The notes below the pieces were generated by a model that searched no databases, was not told the DNA's origin, and saw nothing but the letters and a program-made list of their open reading frames with translations. A stretch of DNA of 20,163 nt from an uncultured Geobacteraceae bacterium. GTDB lineage: Bacteria; Desulfobacterota; Desulfuromonadia; Geobacterales; Pseudopelobacteraceae. The position numbers and the translations under genes are program-made. The stretch spans positions 1 to 20,163 of the forward strand of contig CAIRND010000506.1 of the NCBI GenBank assembly GCA_903879825.1, given 5' to 3'. Shown here piece by piece: positions 1 through 8,307 of the stretch; the stretch's first letter is position 1; the number at the start of each line of letters is the position of its first letter.

Positions 1-181
1 AACACCGGCCGGTATGACCAGCTGGGAGTTCTTCGACAAGCTACTGACAGAATGCAACGTTGTCGGCACCCCCGGTTCCGGTTTTGGCCCCAGCGGGGAA
101 GGCTACTTCCGCCTGTCAGCCTTTGGCAATCGGGATAACGTCATTGAAGCGGTTGCGCGGATCAAACAAAACTTGAAGTAA
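1..181 (+). CDS. dapL: LL-diaminopimelate aminotransferase, C-terminal 59 residues (partial)
   Basis: Open from the left window edge (frame starting at base 2) to a TAA at 179-181. The residues include TPAGMTSWEFFD, VVGTPGSGFGPSGEGY and FRLSAFG, which I recognise as the C-terminal end of DapL, a PLP-dependent class I/II aminotransferase. The FRLSAFG arginine corresponds to the substrate-carboxylate-binding Arg of this fold. The enzyme converts tetrahydrodipicolinate directly to LL-diaminopimelate for lysine and peptidoglycan synthesis in the cytoplasm. The PLP lysine and N-terminus lie outside the window. The gene is followed by an inserted repeat element and then a hairpin that was probably its original terminator. 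The family call is firm; the exact symbol rests on a short fragment. Confidence 0.85.
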   Translation, partial: TPAGMTSWEFFDKLLTECNVVGTPGSGFGPSGEGYFRLSAFGNRDNVIEAVARIKQNLK

Positions 182-189
182 CGATTGAA
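182..189. repeat. 8-bp direct repeat, left copy of a probable target-site duplication
   Basis: CGATTGAA occurs here, immediately left of the MITE-like element, and again at 352-359, immediately right of it. The right copy forms the 5' base of the downstream hairpin (pairing with TTCAATCG at 390-397), so the right copy belongs to the pre-existing terminator and the left one looks like the duplicate made on insertion. Confidence 0.6.
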
Positions 190-351
190 CCCAAGTCCGG
201 AAGTTCATTGCCACAAAAAGGCACAAAATTCGCAAAAAACAGCATGTTGTGTTGGTTAAATATTTGACCTGTTTGGTGACCTCTCAGCCAGTCATAATTC
301 ACTGGTATTCTTTACGCTTTTTGCGCTTTTTTGTGGCTGACTGCTTTTTAT
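190..351 (+). repeat. MITE-like intergenic element, copy A
   Basis: About 162 bp, AT-rich and non-coding. The left arm (about 210-240) and right arm (about 311-337) are imperfect inverted repeats, GCCACAAAAAGGCACAAAA against the reverse complement of GCGCTTTTTTGTGGC. The left arm reads as three near-identical decamers (CCACAAAAAG, GCACAAAATT, CGCAAAAAAC). Bases 191-350 align without gaps to the reverse complement of 8101-8260 with 30 mismatches by hand count, about 81% identity. It is flanked by CGATTGAA on both sides. There is no coding sequence inside, so any movement would need a transposase acting in trans. The MITE label is inference from the arms, the second copy and the duplication. 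Confidence 0.7.
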
Positions 352-397
352 CGATTGAAAACGGAAGGGTGCTGATTTCAGCACCCTTCTTCAATCG
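352..397 (+). terminator. Hairpin terminator, probably of dapL
   Basis: An 11-bp perfect stem GAAGGGTGCTG / CAGCACCCTTC (364-374 and 379-389) closes on an ATTT loop. It is extended outward by CGATTGAA (352-359) pairing with TTCAATCG (390-397) across a four-base asymmetric loop. The 3' flank is only moderately T-rich, so rho-independent termination is likely but not certain. It lies between dapL and the promoter of the ABC importer. Confidence 0.55.
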
Positions 398-417
398 TAT
401 CTGTCCTCAATCATCCC

Positions 418-446
418 TTGACTGGTCCGACCTTTTCTGGAATAAT
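418..446 (+). promoter_or_regulatory. Sigma-70-type promoter of the amino acid ABC importer operon
   Basis: TTGACT at 418-423 and AATAAT at 441-446 are separated by exactly 17 bp. This gives a transcription start near 453 and a leader of about 45 bases before the ATG at 499, with GAGGAGA as ribosome binding site at 484-490. Confidence 0.6.
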
Positions 447-498
447 CCCGCCCGCCTGTTACGCAGGTATCAAATTTTTGTTTGAGGAGATCAATACC

Positions 499-1290
499 AT
501 GAAGAAACTGCTGTTGCTGTTGTCGTGTCTCGCCGTGTCACTGCTTGCTGTAAGTGCCTTTGCCGGTGATGGTTCCTGGGACAAGGTAAAAAAAGATGGT
601 AAACTGATGATCGGTCTGGATGACTCTTTTCCCCCCATGGGTTTCCGTCAGGCTGATGGTAAGCTGGTCGGCTTCGATATTGATGCCGCAGAAGAGGTCG
701 GAAAACGGCTTGGTATCAAGATCGAGTGGCAGCCAACCGCCTGGGACGGCGTAATTCACTCTCTGGATGCCAAAAAATTTGACTGCATCTGGAACGGCAT
801 GACCATTACCGAGGAGCGCGCTAAACAGGTCGCTTTCAGCAAGCCCTACATCATGGATGGTCAGATCGCCATCGTTAATTTCAAGGAAAAAAGATTCAAA
901 GGACTTAAAGACCTCAAAAACTTTAAAGCCGGTACCCAAAAAGGTTCCTCAGGAATTCAGGCCGTAAAGAAACTGGCGAATGCACCGAATGAGGTGAAGG
1001 AATACGAAGATTATCCGAAAGCACTGCTTGATCTTGAAGCTGCTCGTATCGACGTGGTAGTCGTTGACAATGTTACCGGTCGTGACATGATCGCCAAGCG
1101 TCCCGGCAAGTTCAAAATCATCCCCGGCATGATCAGCGTGGAGCCCTTCGGTGTGGCCTTCCGCAAAGGTGACACCGACCTGCGTGAAAAAGTGCAGCAG
1201 ACTCTGGACAAGATGGTTAAGGATGGTTCCATGGCCAAAATATCTCGTAAATGGTTTGCAGAAGAGTTGACTAATCCCAAGAAATTTTAG
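499..1290 (+). CDS. Amino acid ABC transporter, periplasmic substrate-binding protein (family 3)
   Basis: 263 residues. The ATG at 499 is chosen because GAGGAGA lies 8 bases upstream and it begins a clean signal peptide: MKK, a Leu/Val-rich core, then AFA before the probable cleavage site at about residue 22-23. Upstream in-frame starts would add non-signal residues. The mature part is typical of SBP family 3: DDSFPPMGF, GFDIDAAEEVGKRLG, the WDGVI stretch, NGMTITEERAKQVAFSKPY, and a C-terminal WF motif. These proteins bind polar amino acids (glutamine, cystine, arginine and similar) in the periplasm and deliver them to the membrane permease. The ligand cannot be fixed from sequence alone. First gene of a three-gene importer operon; the permease start follows within about 15 bases. 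Confidence 0.9.
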   Translation: MKKLLLLLSCLAVSLLAVSAFAGDGSWDKVKKDGKLMIGLDDSFPPMGFRQADGKLVGFDIDAAEEVGKRLGIKIEWQPTAWDGVIHSLDAKKFDCIWNGMTITEERAKQVAFSKPYIMDGQIAIVNFKEKRFKGLKDLKNFKAGTQKGSSGIQAVKKLANAPNEVKEYEDYPKALLDLEAARIDVVVVDNVTGRDMIAKRPGKFKIIPGMISVEPFGVAFRKGDTDLREKVQQTLDKMVKDGSMAKISRKWFAEELTNPKKF

Positions 1291-1305
1291 CCGGTGAAGA
1301 GTACG

Positions 1306-2316
1306 ATGAAATATACTGCCAGCAGGGCTTTCGTAGCCCTGCTTTTTTTATGGACGCTGACCGGAAGCTGTTTTGGTGCTGTTGATTACGATCAACTCTT
1401 CCGTCAGTCAAGCGATTTGATGGCTCAGGGCGATCTGGATGGTGCTCTGGCACTGCTTAAACAGGTGCCGGCACCTGCTGCGGACGAAGAGGCCGGTGCC
1501 TTTGTTTCAAGCCGTATGCAGGCTGGCCGGATTCTCGCTTCGCAGAATGAAACAGTCAAGGCGATCGCAGTCTGTCAGGAAGTTCTGAAGCTTTTCCCCG
1601 ACAACAGTGAAGCCCGGAACTTTCTGGCGGCGCTCAAAGATCAGCTCAAACCGGGTTGGCACACCGTCCTGTCAGATGTTGTGCGTTTTCTGCCGTCGCT
1701 GGCCAGAGGTGCAGTGATGACGCTGATGCTGGTGCTCTGTACCATGCTGGTGTCACCTCTCGGCGGGTTGCTGATCGCCTTGGGCCGTATCAGTACTCTG
1801 CGGCCGGTTTCAGGCGTGTGCTGGTTCATCATCTGGTTCTTTCGGGGAACCCCGCTGCTGCTGCAGCTGTTTTTTATCTATTATGGCCTGCCGTCGCTCG
1901 GTATCACCCTTTCCCCCTTTACCTCTGCAGTGATCGGCCTTGGCCTCAATTACTCGGCCTACCTGGGGGAAATCATCCGTGGCGCTATCCAGAGCATCGA
2001 CCATGGTCAGATGGAGGCGGCCAAAGCTATCGGCATGAGTTACAGTCAGGCCATGCGGCGGATCATTGTCCCTCAGACCTATAAACGCCTGATGCCACCG
2101 GTCGGCAATGAATTTATCGCCCTGATCAAGGATACGGCCCTTGTCTCCACTATTGCCATGGTCGAACTGATGCGCGCGGCGGATCAGCTCTTTAACGCCT
2201 ATTTCAACATTACGGCACTGGCGCTGGCAGCGGTGATCTACCTGGTGTTGACGACTATCTTCACCTTCATCTTCGAAAAGATTGAATATCGGGCAGGCAT
2301 CTATGAACATCGCTAG
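1306..2316 (+). CDS. Amino acid ABC transporter permease with N-terminal periplasmic TPR-like domain
   Basis: 336 residues from ATG 1306; a GTG at 1294 is an alternative start, and neither has a strong ribosome binding site. The C-terminal part, about residues 120-336, is a HisM-type permease: hydrophobic segments, the FFRGTPLLLQLFF motif, and the EAA loop (EAAKAIGMSYSQAMRRIIVPQ) that docks on the ATPase. This part alone equals the usual family length of about 220. Before it lies a signal-peptide-like segment (residues 1-25) and about 90 hydrophilic residues with TPR-like helical pairs (DYDQLFRQSSDLMAQGDLD and VCQEVLKLFPDNSEAR). The extension should be periplasmic, where it could contact the binding protein; that role is inference. 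The stop overlaps the ATPase start by 14 bases, indicating translational coupling. Confidence 0.87.
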   Translation: MKYTASRAFVALLFLWTLTGSCFGAVDYDQLFRQSSDLMAQGDLDGALALLKQVPAPAADEEAGAFVSSRMQAGRILASQNETVKAIAVCQEVLKLFPDNSEARNFLAALKDQLKPGWHTVLSDVVRFLPSLARGAVMTLMLVLCTMLVSPLGGLLIALGRISTLRPVSGVCWFIIWFFRGTPLLLQLFFIYYGLPSLGITLSPFTSAVIGLGLNYSAYLGEIIRGAIQSIDHGQMEAAKAIGMSYSQAMRRIIVPQTYKRLMPPVGNEFIALIKDTALVSTIAMVELMRAADQLFNAYFNITALALAAVIYLVLTTIFTFIFEKIEYRAGIYEHR

Positions 2317-3079
2317 TCACCCACTTCTGAAACTTGAGAACATCACCAAACGCTTCAAAAGCCTGACGGCGGTTAATGGCGTCAATCTGGAAGTCTCCCA
2401 CGGTGAAAAGCTGGTCATCATCGGCCCCTCCGGTTCGGGCAAGTCCACTCTGCTTCGTTCGATCAACCTGCTGGAAGAGATTGAAGAGGGTACTATCCAT
2501 TTTGAAGGTCGCGAAGTTGGCTATGTAATGCGCAATGCGAAACGTCATCCGGACCGCCCCCAGGCGATTAGCGCATTACGGGCCGAGATCGGGATGGTAT
2601 TTCAACATTTTCATCTGTTTCCCCACATGACCGTACTGGGCAACGTGATGGAAGGACCGCTGACGGTATTGCGTAAATCGGCCGACGAGGCACGTTCCAT
2701 TGCGACCGACATGCTGGTTAAGGTAGGGCTGTCTGATAAGCGTGATGTCTTTCCGGCCACTCTGTCAGGCGGTCAGAAACAGCGGGTTGCCATTGCCCGT
2801 GCCCTGGCCATGCGCCCCAAGCTGATGCTGTTCGATGAACCAACCTCCGCTCTCGACCCCGAGCTGGTCGGCGAAGTATTTGATACCATTCACACCCTGG
2901 CTGATGAGGGTATGACGATGATCATAGTTACCCATCACATGGGTTTTGCGCGGGAGTTGGCTGATCGGGTTATCTTTATGGAGTCAGGGAACTTTCTAGC
3001 TCAGGGGACGCCGGAAGAGCTGTTCAGCGCCGCGCAGGACAACGACCGGATCAGGGGCTTTCTCAACCGGCTGCTGTAG
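2303..3079 (+). CDS. Amino acid ABC transporter ATP-binding protein
   Basis: 258 residues. ATG 2303 is preferred over an upstream TTG at 2282 because GGGCAGG lies just before it and it gives the normal family N-terminus. All ABC ATPase motifs are present: Walker A GPSGSGKST (residues 41-49), Q-loop MVFQHFHLFPHMTV, signature LSGGQKQR, Walker B LMLFDEPTSALDP and the H-loop IIVTHHMGF. The HFHLFPHMTVLGNV stretch is characteristic of the GlnQ/HisP polar amino acid subfamily. A short insert after the D-strand region (GREVGYVMRNAKRHPDRPQ) is slightly longer than in GlnQ. It sits on the cytoplasmic face, forms a dimer and drives uptake through the permease encoded just upstream. Last gene of the operon, followed by a terminator. 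Confidence 0.93.
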   Translation: MNIASHPLLKLENITKRFKSLTAVNGVNLEVSHGEKLVIIGPSGSGKSTLLRSINLLEEIEEGTIHFEGREVGYVMRNAKRHPDRPQAISALRAEIGMVFQHFHLFPHMTVLGNVMEGPLTVLRKSADEARSIATDMLVKVGLSDKRDVFPATLSGGQKQRVAIARALAMRPKLMLFDEPTSALDPELVGEVFDTIHTLADEGMTMIIVTHHMGFARELADRVIFMESGNFLAQGTPEELFSAAQDNDRIRGFLNRLL

Positions 3080-3101
3080 ACAGGCTCCTCTATAGGCGCA
3101 C

Positions 3102-3149
3102 AAAGGGACCGACAGCATTTATAGATAATGCGGCCGGTCCTTTCTTTTG
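3102..3149 (+). terminator. Rho-independent terminator after the ABC importer operon
   Basis: AAAGGGACCG (from 3102) pairs with CGGTCCTTT (ending about 3143) with one bulged base. A second inner stem GCATT/AATGC lies within the loop. A T-rich run, TTTCTTTTGT, follows. It lies 22 bases after the ATPase stop and before the PBP gene. Confidence 0.7.
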
Positions 3150-3190
3150 TTATGATGGTGGTATTATCACTATGAAGGAGAAATATTCAC

Positions 3191-5224
3191 ATGCGTTGCC
3201 ATGTATCGACCTATTTTAAAAGAGCATTATCCCTCTCTGTGACCGCACTACTTCTGCTCGTGATCCTGATTCCGTCCGCACAGGCCCAGGACAATTTTGT
3301 CACCTATCCCATCCTTCCGACCGGGTATACCTCTCTTAAAGTGTTTGACAATCAGGGCCGCTTCGTTGGCCGAATTCTGCCGGAGAAACGTTATTGGGTC
3401 GCCATAGACCGCATCCCGGTCTTTCTGCAAAAGGCGGTGGTGGCCGTGGAAGACGCCCGTTTTTATGAGCATGGCGGCATCGATGTGCGCGGCATCGCGC
3501 GGGCACTGGTAAAAGATGTGGTCAAACGAAAATTGGCAGAAGGTGGCTCAACCATCACCCAGCAACTGATCAAGAACAGATATCTGACCGGCAAGAAAAC
3601 TCTCGAACGAAAGTTTGAAGAGGCCGGCATGGCCTTGGATTTTGAGAAGAAGTACAGTAAAAATCAGATCCTGGAAATGTATTTCAACGAAATATATTAC
3701 GGCAATGGTGCCTGGGGTATCGCCCAGGCGTCGCGGCTCTATTTCGATAAAAGTCCGGAAGAGTTAAATGAAGCCGAGTGTGCCATGTTGGCCGGCGTGC
3801 AGAAAAACCCGTCTCGCTACAATCCGCTCGGGAAACCGGTCAACGTTACCGGACGGCGGGACGTGGTCCTCAAGAGGATGGAGGATCTCGGTATGATCTC
3901 TTCACTGCAAAGGCAGACGTTGCGGGCCAATCCTCCGCCGGTGGTCAAACCGGGGCAGGCCCCGCAGTATCTGGCCCATGTCCGCACCAAGCTGATCGAA
4001 CGCTATGGTGCGGAGATAACCGAGCAGGGTGGCCTGGAGGTGACCGCTGCGCTGGATCTGAACCTTCAAAAACAGGCAGAGCAGGCATTAAGTGAAGGGG
4101 TGAAGCGGGTCAATCCACAGATGCAGGGCGCATTGATCTGTCTTGACGCTGTGACAGGGGATGTCTTAGCAGCGGTAGGCGGCGTCGATATCACCCAGAG
4201 TGCCTACAATCGCGCCTTCTTTGCCAAGCGGCAGCCCGGTTCGTCTATTAAGCCGATGATATATGCCGCCGCGCTGGAAAAGGGCTTTACTGCCGGCAGT
4301 CGTTGGAATGATACCCCGGTGGGTTATGATCGGGGCAATAATCAGGTCTGGAAGCCGCTTAACTATGGCCGGGAGCTTTACGGTGATCTCAGCCTGAGGC
4401 AGGCGCTGGCTTATTCCAATAATGTCATCGCGGTAAAACTGCTGGAAGCGGTGGGGGTGCCAAATTTTGTCGAGTTTGCCAAGAAAACCGGCTTGTCGTT
4501 ACGGCCGGAAAATGGCCTCTCTCTGGCTCTCGGAACGGATGAAGTCACCCTGAATGAGCTGGTGAACGCATACGCGCCGCTGGCCACCGGAGGCGTTCGC
4601 CCTGAAGCACGTGTTATAATCAGGATTTACGATACCAGTCGTCGCACGTGGTTTGAGAATCCTTCGTCGGCCACTGCGGCGATTTCTCCGGCGGTGGCCT
4701 ACGTTACCACTCAGATGCTGAAAGATGTCATGAACTATGGCACGGCAAAATCTCTTAAAAAGTTTAGTCTGGCACACCCGTCTGCCGGAAAAACCGGAAC
4801 CACGGATGATTACCGGGATGCCTGGTTCGTCGGCTATACCCCGCAGATTGTCACCGGCGTCTGGCTTGGCTATGACAAACCAAAATCTGCCGGAAAAGGT
4901 TTTACCGGCGGAGCTGTCGCTGCACCCATTTGGGAGCGCTTCATGCGAAAGGCTGTGGCATCACGGCCGACAGTTGATTTCACCAAACCGGATACGGTCG
5001 TTTCTGTCACCATCGATCCTGAGACCGGCTTGCTGGCAACTCCCGACTGTCCGGTGAAGCGGGATGAATTCTATGTTACTGATACCGAGCCGAAGGAATA
5101 TTGTGCCACGCATGGCGGTGCGGTAATCAAACCGCCGGCTCCTTCACCACCACCACTGCCTCAACCGGATGGGGTGCCGCCTGATGCCAATCCTTCGGCC
5201 GCGCAAAAAAGCGGTAAGGAATAG
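3191..5224 (+). CDS. Class A penicillin-binding protein (bifunctional transglycosylase/transpeptidase, PBP1A type)
   Basis: 677 residues; ATG 3191 preceded by GAAGGAGAA. An N-terminal hydrophobic stretch (about residues 12-32) ends in SAQAQD, so it could be cleaved rather than serve as the usual anchor. The glycosyltransferase 51 domain follows with VEDARFYEHGG (catalytic Glu87) and EGGSTITQQL. The transpeptidase domain has all three active-site motifs: SSIK with nucleophile Ser351 and Lys354, SNN at 409-411, and KTG at 534-536. The C-terminus carries two cysteines (TPDCP, KEYCATHGG) and a Pro-rich tail. It polymerises lipid II and cross-links peptidoglycan in the periplasm. Standard family length. 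It stands alone between a terminator and ppc; no strong promoter was identified. Confidence 0.95.
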   Translation: MRCHVSTYFKRALSLSVTALLLLVILIPSAQAQDNFVTYPILPTGYTSLKVFDNQGRFVGRILPEKRYWVAIDRIPVFLQKAVVAVEDARFYEHGGIDVRGIARALVKDVVKRKLAEGGSTITQQLIKNRYLTGKKTLERKFEEAGMALDFEKKYSKNQILEMYFNEIYYGNGAWGIAQASRLYFDKSPEELNEAECAMLAGVQKNPSRYNPLGKPVNVTGRRDVVLKRMEDLGMISSLQRQTLRANPPPVVKPGQAPQYLAHVRTKLIERYGAEITEQGGLEVTAALDLNLQKQAEQALSEGVKRVNPQMQGALICLDAVTGDVLAAVGGVDITQSAYNRAFFAKRQPGSSIKPMIYAAALEKGFTAGSRWNDTPVGYDRGNNQVWKPLNYGRELYGDLSLRQALAYSNNVIAVKLLEAVGVPNFVEFAKKTGLSLRPENGLSLALGTDEVTLNELVNAYAPLATGGVRPEARVIIRIYDTSRRTWFENPSSATAAISPAVAYVTTQMLKDVMNYGTAKSLKKFSLAHPSAGKTGTTDDYRDAWFVGYTPQIVTGVWLGYDKPKSAGKGFTGGAVAAPIWERFMRKAVASRPTVDFTKPDTVVSVTIDPETGLLATPDCPVKRDEFYVTDTEPKEYCATHGGAVIKPPAPSPPPLPQPDGVPPDANPSAAQKSGKE

Positions 5225-5289
5225 ATTGTGGTACAGCGGACTTCATCGTATTTCAGGTAATAATTTTGTCCAGAAGTAAGGAGCGGATC

Positions 5290-8085
5290 ATGGCTGAAAA
5301 TGAAATATTGTGGAAGGTCGATGATCAGGCGGTACGACTGGCAGAGCTGACCAGCAGGGACGGAGAATTGCGTGAAGTCCCGCTCCGACGGGATGTTCGC
5401 TTGCTGGGTCGGCTGCTCGGTACGGTTATTCGGGAACAGGCCGGTGATCAGGCGTTTGCCGCCGAGGAGGAGCTGCGCCATTTGGCGATCCAACACCGTC
5501 AGTTGAATGACGATCAGGGCGAGGCGTGTCTCGATTTTCCCGGCGAACGTGAATTACAGGAACGGGCGGTGCAGGTAATCGCCAAGATGAGCATTGCCGA
5601 GGCATACCAGATCGTCAAAGCGTTCTCCACTTATTTTGAACTGACCAATCTGGCGGAAACCAACCATCGTAGACGGCGCCGTCGCGCTGCGCTGCTCGCC
5701 AGCAATGAACCGGATAAGCCCGGCTCGCTGCGTGGTACCCTTGTGCGGATGCAGGCTGCCGGAATAACTGCCGGAGAAGCGCTCGCCTGGCTTCAGAATG
5801 TGGCGGTTATTCCTGTTTTTACCGCCCACCCCACTGATGTGGCCCGCCGGGTGGTCCATTTCAAACGGAGGCGCATCGCGCGTGAGCTAGAGGCACTTGA
5901 TCGGCTCCCTCTGACTGAAGCCGAAGCGTTGAATTGCCAGAATACCATGCTCGCCGAGATCACCGCTCTGTGGCAGACGGATGAGGTGCGGCGGCGCAAG
6001 CCCACGGTGCTGGATGAAATCAAGATGGGACTCGACCACTACCCGGATTCCCTGATTGCGCCAATTCACAAATTGTACGAGGACATGTCCGCTGCGTTTC
6101 GGGAGACCTATGGCAGTGTCATACCATCCGGTGCGCTGCCAACGGTGGTTCGTTTCGGTTCCTGGATTGGCGGTGACCGGGATGGAAATCCTTTTGTTAC
6201 AGCGGACTCTACCCGCGAAGCGCTCCAGAAGGCGCGCGAGACGATACTTGGCGGCTACATTACCTCTCTTGAAGAGTTGCGCCGCCATCTTACCCCTTCG
6301 GTCAGCCGAATCCCGGTCACCACTCAATTGGCAGCTGCGGTGGGAAACTATCACGCGACTCTTCTCTTTAACGATCGGGAGAGCGAATCTATACCGGAAT
6401 GCGAACAGTACCGGCGCATGGTTGGCTACATGCTTCATCGTCTCCGCCGTACCCTGCTTGAGCCGGACCACCCCGATGCCTATCGTGCCGCAACCGTTTT
6501 TGAGAGCGATCTGCAGCTTATCCGCGTGAGTCTGGCGGCCGGAGAGGGCGAACGGCTGGCGTGCGCGTTAGTAGACCCGCTCATTCGCCAGGTGGCGACC
6601 TTCGGTTTTTACCTGCACAGCCTCGATATCCGTCAGCACGCCAGGATACATGCCCGGGCCGTTGCTGAACTGGCGGCAGGCGGCGCCACCTGTGCCGGTG
6701 CAGCGGTTGTGCTGCCGTCACCTCCCAGTGCAGAAACGACAGAGCTGCTTAATACCTTGCGGGCAATTGCCAGTCTGAAACAGCAGTATCCCCCGGAGGC
6801 AATTCAAAGTTACGTGATCAGCGGCGCATCCTGTGTCCAGGATACTCTTTCCATCATCTGGCTGATGGAGCTGTGCGGCATACGAGTCGCTGGCGATGCT
6901 CACGGTGATTCAGGTTTAATGCCGGTGCCGCTGTTTGAGTCCATCGAAGATCTACGCAATGCCCCGGATGTATGCCGAACGCTCTGGAGCTCACCGGAGT
7001 ATGCGCCGTTTCTCGATTCATGGGGGCGCAGGCAGGAGGTAATGCTTGGCTATTCCGATTCCAACAAGGATGGCGGGATGCTCACCAGCACGTGGGAGCT
7101 GTATAAGACGCACCAGCAGCTGTACCGGGTGGCCGCCGACTGCGGAGTGAAGCTCGTGCTGTTCCACGGTCGGGGCGGCACGGTTGGGCGGGGTGGCGGT
7201 CCAACCCATCGGGCCATTGTGGCGCAGCCGGTGGGCGCTTTTAGCGGGTCTCTCAAAATTACCGAGCAGGGAGAAGTCATCAACTGGAAATACTCGGACG
7301 CCTCCCTGTCTCAGCGCAATCTGGAGCTGATGGTGGCGGCTTCACTGGAGGCATTATCACGCCCCGGCCTGGAAGAATCGCCGTCTGATTCACGTTGGGA
7401 ACAGGCTCTGGAGGAGATGTCTGCGGATGCCTACACCTTCTACCGCGAACATATCGCGGAAAATCCCGATATCTTCCCCTACTTTGAACAGGCGACGCCG
7501 GTACTGGAGTTCGAACTGGCCAAGATCGGGTCACGCCCGACGCGTCGGGGGGCAACCCGCGACCTGTCAGACCTGCGGGCAATCCCCTGGGGGTTTGGCT
7601 GGATACAGAGTCGTCATGTGATCCCCGGCTGGTTTGGGGTGGGGTACGCTTTGGAACGATTTGCCGAAAAGGGTGTCGCAGAAAAAGCACTGCTCACCGC
7701 TATGATGGGGCGCTTTCCCTTCTTTTCCGACCTGATCCAAAACGTGGAGCTTGCCCTGACCAAGGTTGATCTTCCGCTGGCGCGGCTCTATTCCAACCTG
7801 GTGCCTGATATCGAATTACGGGAACGGGTGTTCAACATGGTTGTCGAAGAATACCAGCGCACCCGCACGATGATACTGGCTGTCACCGGACAGTCGCGCC
7901 TGTTGGAAAATAACCAGCCCCTGGCACGCTCTATTCGGCTTCGGAATCCGTACGTTGATCCGTTAAGCCTGATTCAGATTGAATTGCTGCGGAGAAAGAG
8001 GGCAGGGGATGAGAGCGAAGAGCTGAACTACGTTTTGGCCGCCACCATCAGCGGAATATCGGCGGGATTAAGGAACACGGGTTAG
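5290..8085 (+). CDS. ppc: Phosphoenolpyruvate carboxylase
   Basis: 931 residues. ATG 5290 is chosen because AAGGAG sits 8 bases upstream; a TTG at 5266 is unlikely. The catalytic His180 lies in FTAHPTD, which varies from the usual TAHPTE. Other signatures are GSWIGGDRDGNP (about 290-301), GYSDSNKDGG, the glycine-rich loop LFHGRGGTVGRGGGP (His626, Arg628) and a C-terminus ending in RNTG as in the family. The enzyme adds bicarbonate to PEP to give oxaloacetate, replenishing the TCA cycle in the cytoplasm. Length fits bacterial PEPC. It follows the PBP gene by 65 bases on the same strand, so co-transcription is possible but functionally unlinked. Immediately downstream lies MITE copy B. Confidence 0.97.
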   Translation: MAENEILWKVDDQAVRLAELTSRDGELREVPLRRDVRLLGRLLGTVIREQAGDQAFAAEEELRHLAIQHRQLNDDQGEACLDFPGERELQERAVQVIAKMSIAEAYQIVKAFSTYFELTNLAETNHRRRRRRAALLASNEPDKPGSLRGTLVRMQAAGITAGEALAWLQNVAVIPVFTAHPTDVARRVVHFKRRRIARELEALDRLPLTEAEALNCQNTMLAEITALWQTDEVRRRKPTVLDEIKMGLDHYPDSLIAPIHKLYEDMSAAFRETYGSVIPSGALPTVVRFGSWIGGDRDGNPFVTADSTREALQKARETILGGYITSLEELRRHLTPSVSRIPVTTQLAAAVGNYHATLLFNDRESESIPECEQYRRMVGYMLHRLRRTLLEPDHPDAYRAATVFESDLQLIRVSLAAGEGERLACALVDPLIRQVATFGFYLHSLDIRQHARIHARAVAELAAGGATCAGAAVVLPSPPSAETTELLNTLRAIASLKQQYPPEAIQSYVISGASCVQDTLSIIWLMELCGIRVAGDAHGDSGLMPVPLFESIEDLRNAPDVCRTLWSSPEYAPFLDSWGRRQEVMLGYSDSNKDGGMLTSTWELYKTHQQLYRVAADCGVKLVLFHGRGGTVGRGGGPTHRAIVAQPVGAFSGSLKITEQGEVINWKYSDASLSQRNLELMVAASLEALSRPGLEESPSDSRWEQALEEMSADAYTFYREHIAENPDIFPYFEQATPVLEFELAKIGSRPTRRGATRDLSDLRAIPWGFGWIQSRHVIPGWFGVGYALERFAEKGVAEKALLTAMMGRFPFFSDLIQNVELALTKVDLPLARLYSNLVPDIELRERVFNMVVEEYQRTRTMILAVTGQSRLLENNQPLARSIRLRNPYVDPLSLIQIELLRRKRAGDESEELNYVLAATISGISAGLRNTG

Positions 8086-8099
8086 GCGCACTTTAGTCT

Positions 8100-8261
8100 T
8101 TAAAAAACAGTTAGCCACAAAAATGCACAAAAAGCGCAAAGAATACCAGTGAGTTATGACGTGAATCAAGATCACCAAACAGGTTAAATGTTTTTTTAAA
8201 ATTACATGCCGTTTTTTGTGAATTTTGAGCCTTTTTGTGGCAATGAGCTTCTGGATTTAGG
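8100..8261 (-). repeat. MITE-like intergenic element, copy B (inverted relative to copy A)
   Basis: The reverse complement of 8101-8260 aligns gap-free over 160 bases with copy A (191-350), about 81% identical. The arms near 8112-8140 and 8211-8242 are again imperfect inverted repeats built from GCCACAAAAA-type units. It lies between the convergent ends of ppc and the pseudouridine synthase gene. No clear target-site duplication was found around this copy, which could mean it is older. The remaining bases to 8307 include only a weak GC-rich hairpin without a T-tract. Confidence 0.7.
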
Positions 8262-8307
8262 TTGTAATGTCTTTCTCCCCTCCTACTTGGCGCGGCACGC
8301 AGCGCCC

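Noticed and set aside
418..498. In-frame upstream start for the amino acid binding protein
   Set aside because: It lies on the -35 box of the promoter, has no ribosome binding site, and would put 27 non-signal residues before a clean signal peptide.
1810..2310. Antisense open frame inside the ABC permease gene
   Set aside because: The sense frame has clear permease motifs; the antisense product is His/Asp-rich shadow sequence.
5887..6471. Long antisense open frame inside ppc
   Set aside because: It mirrors the GC-rich codons of ppc, has no family signature and no ribosome binding site of note.
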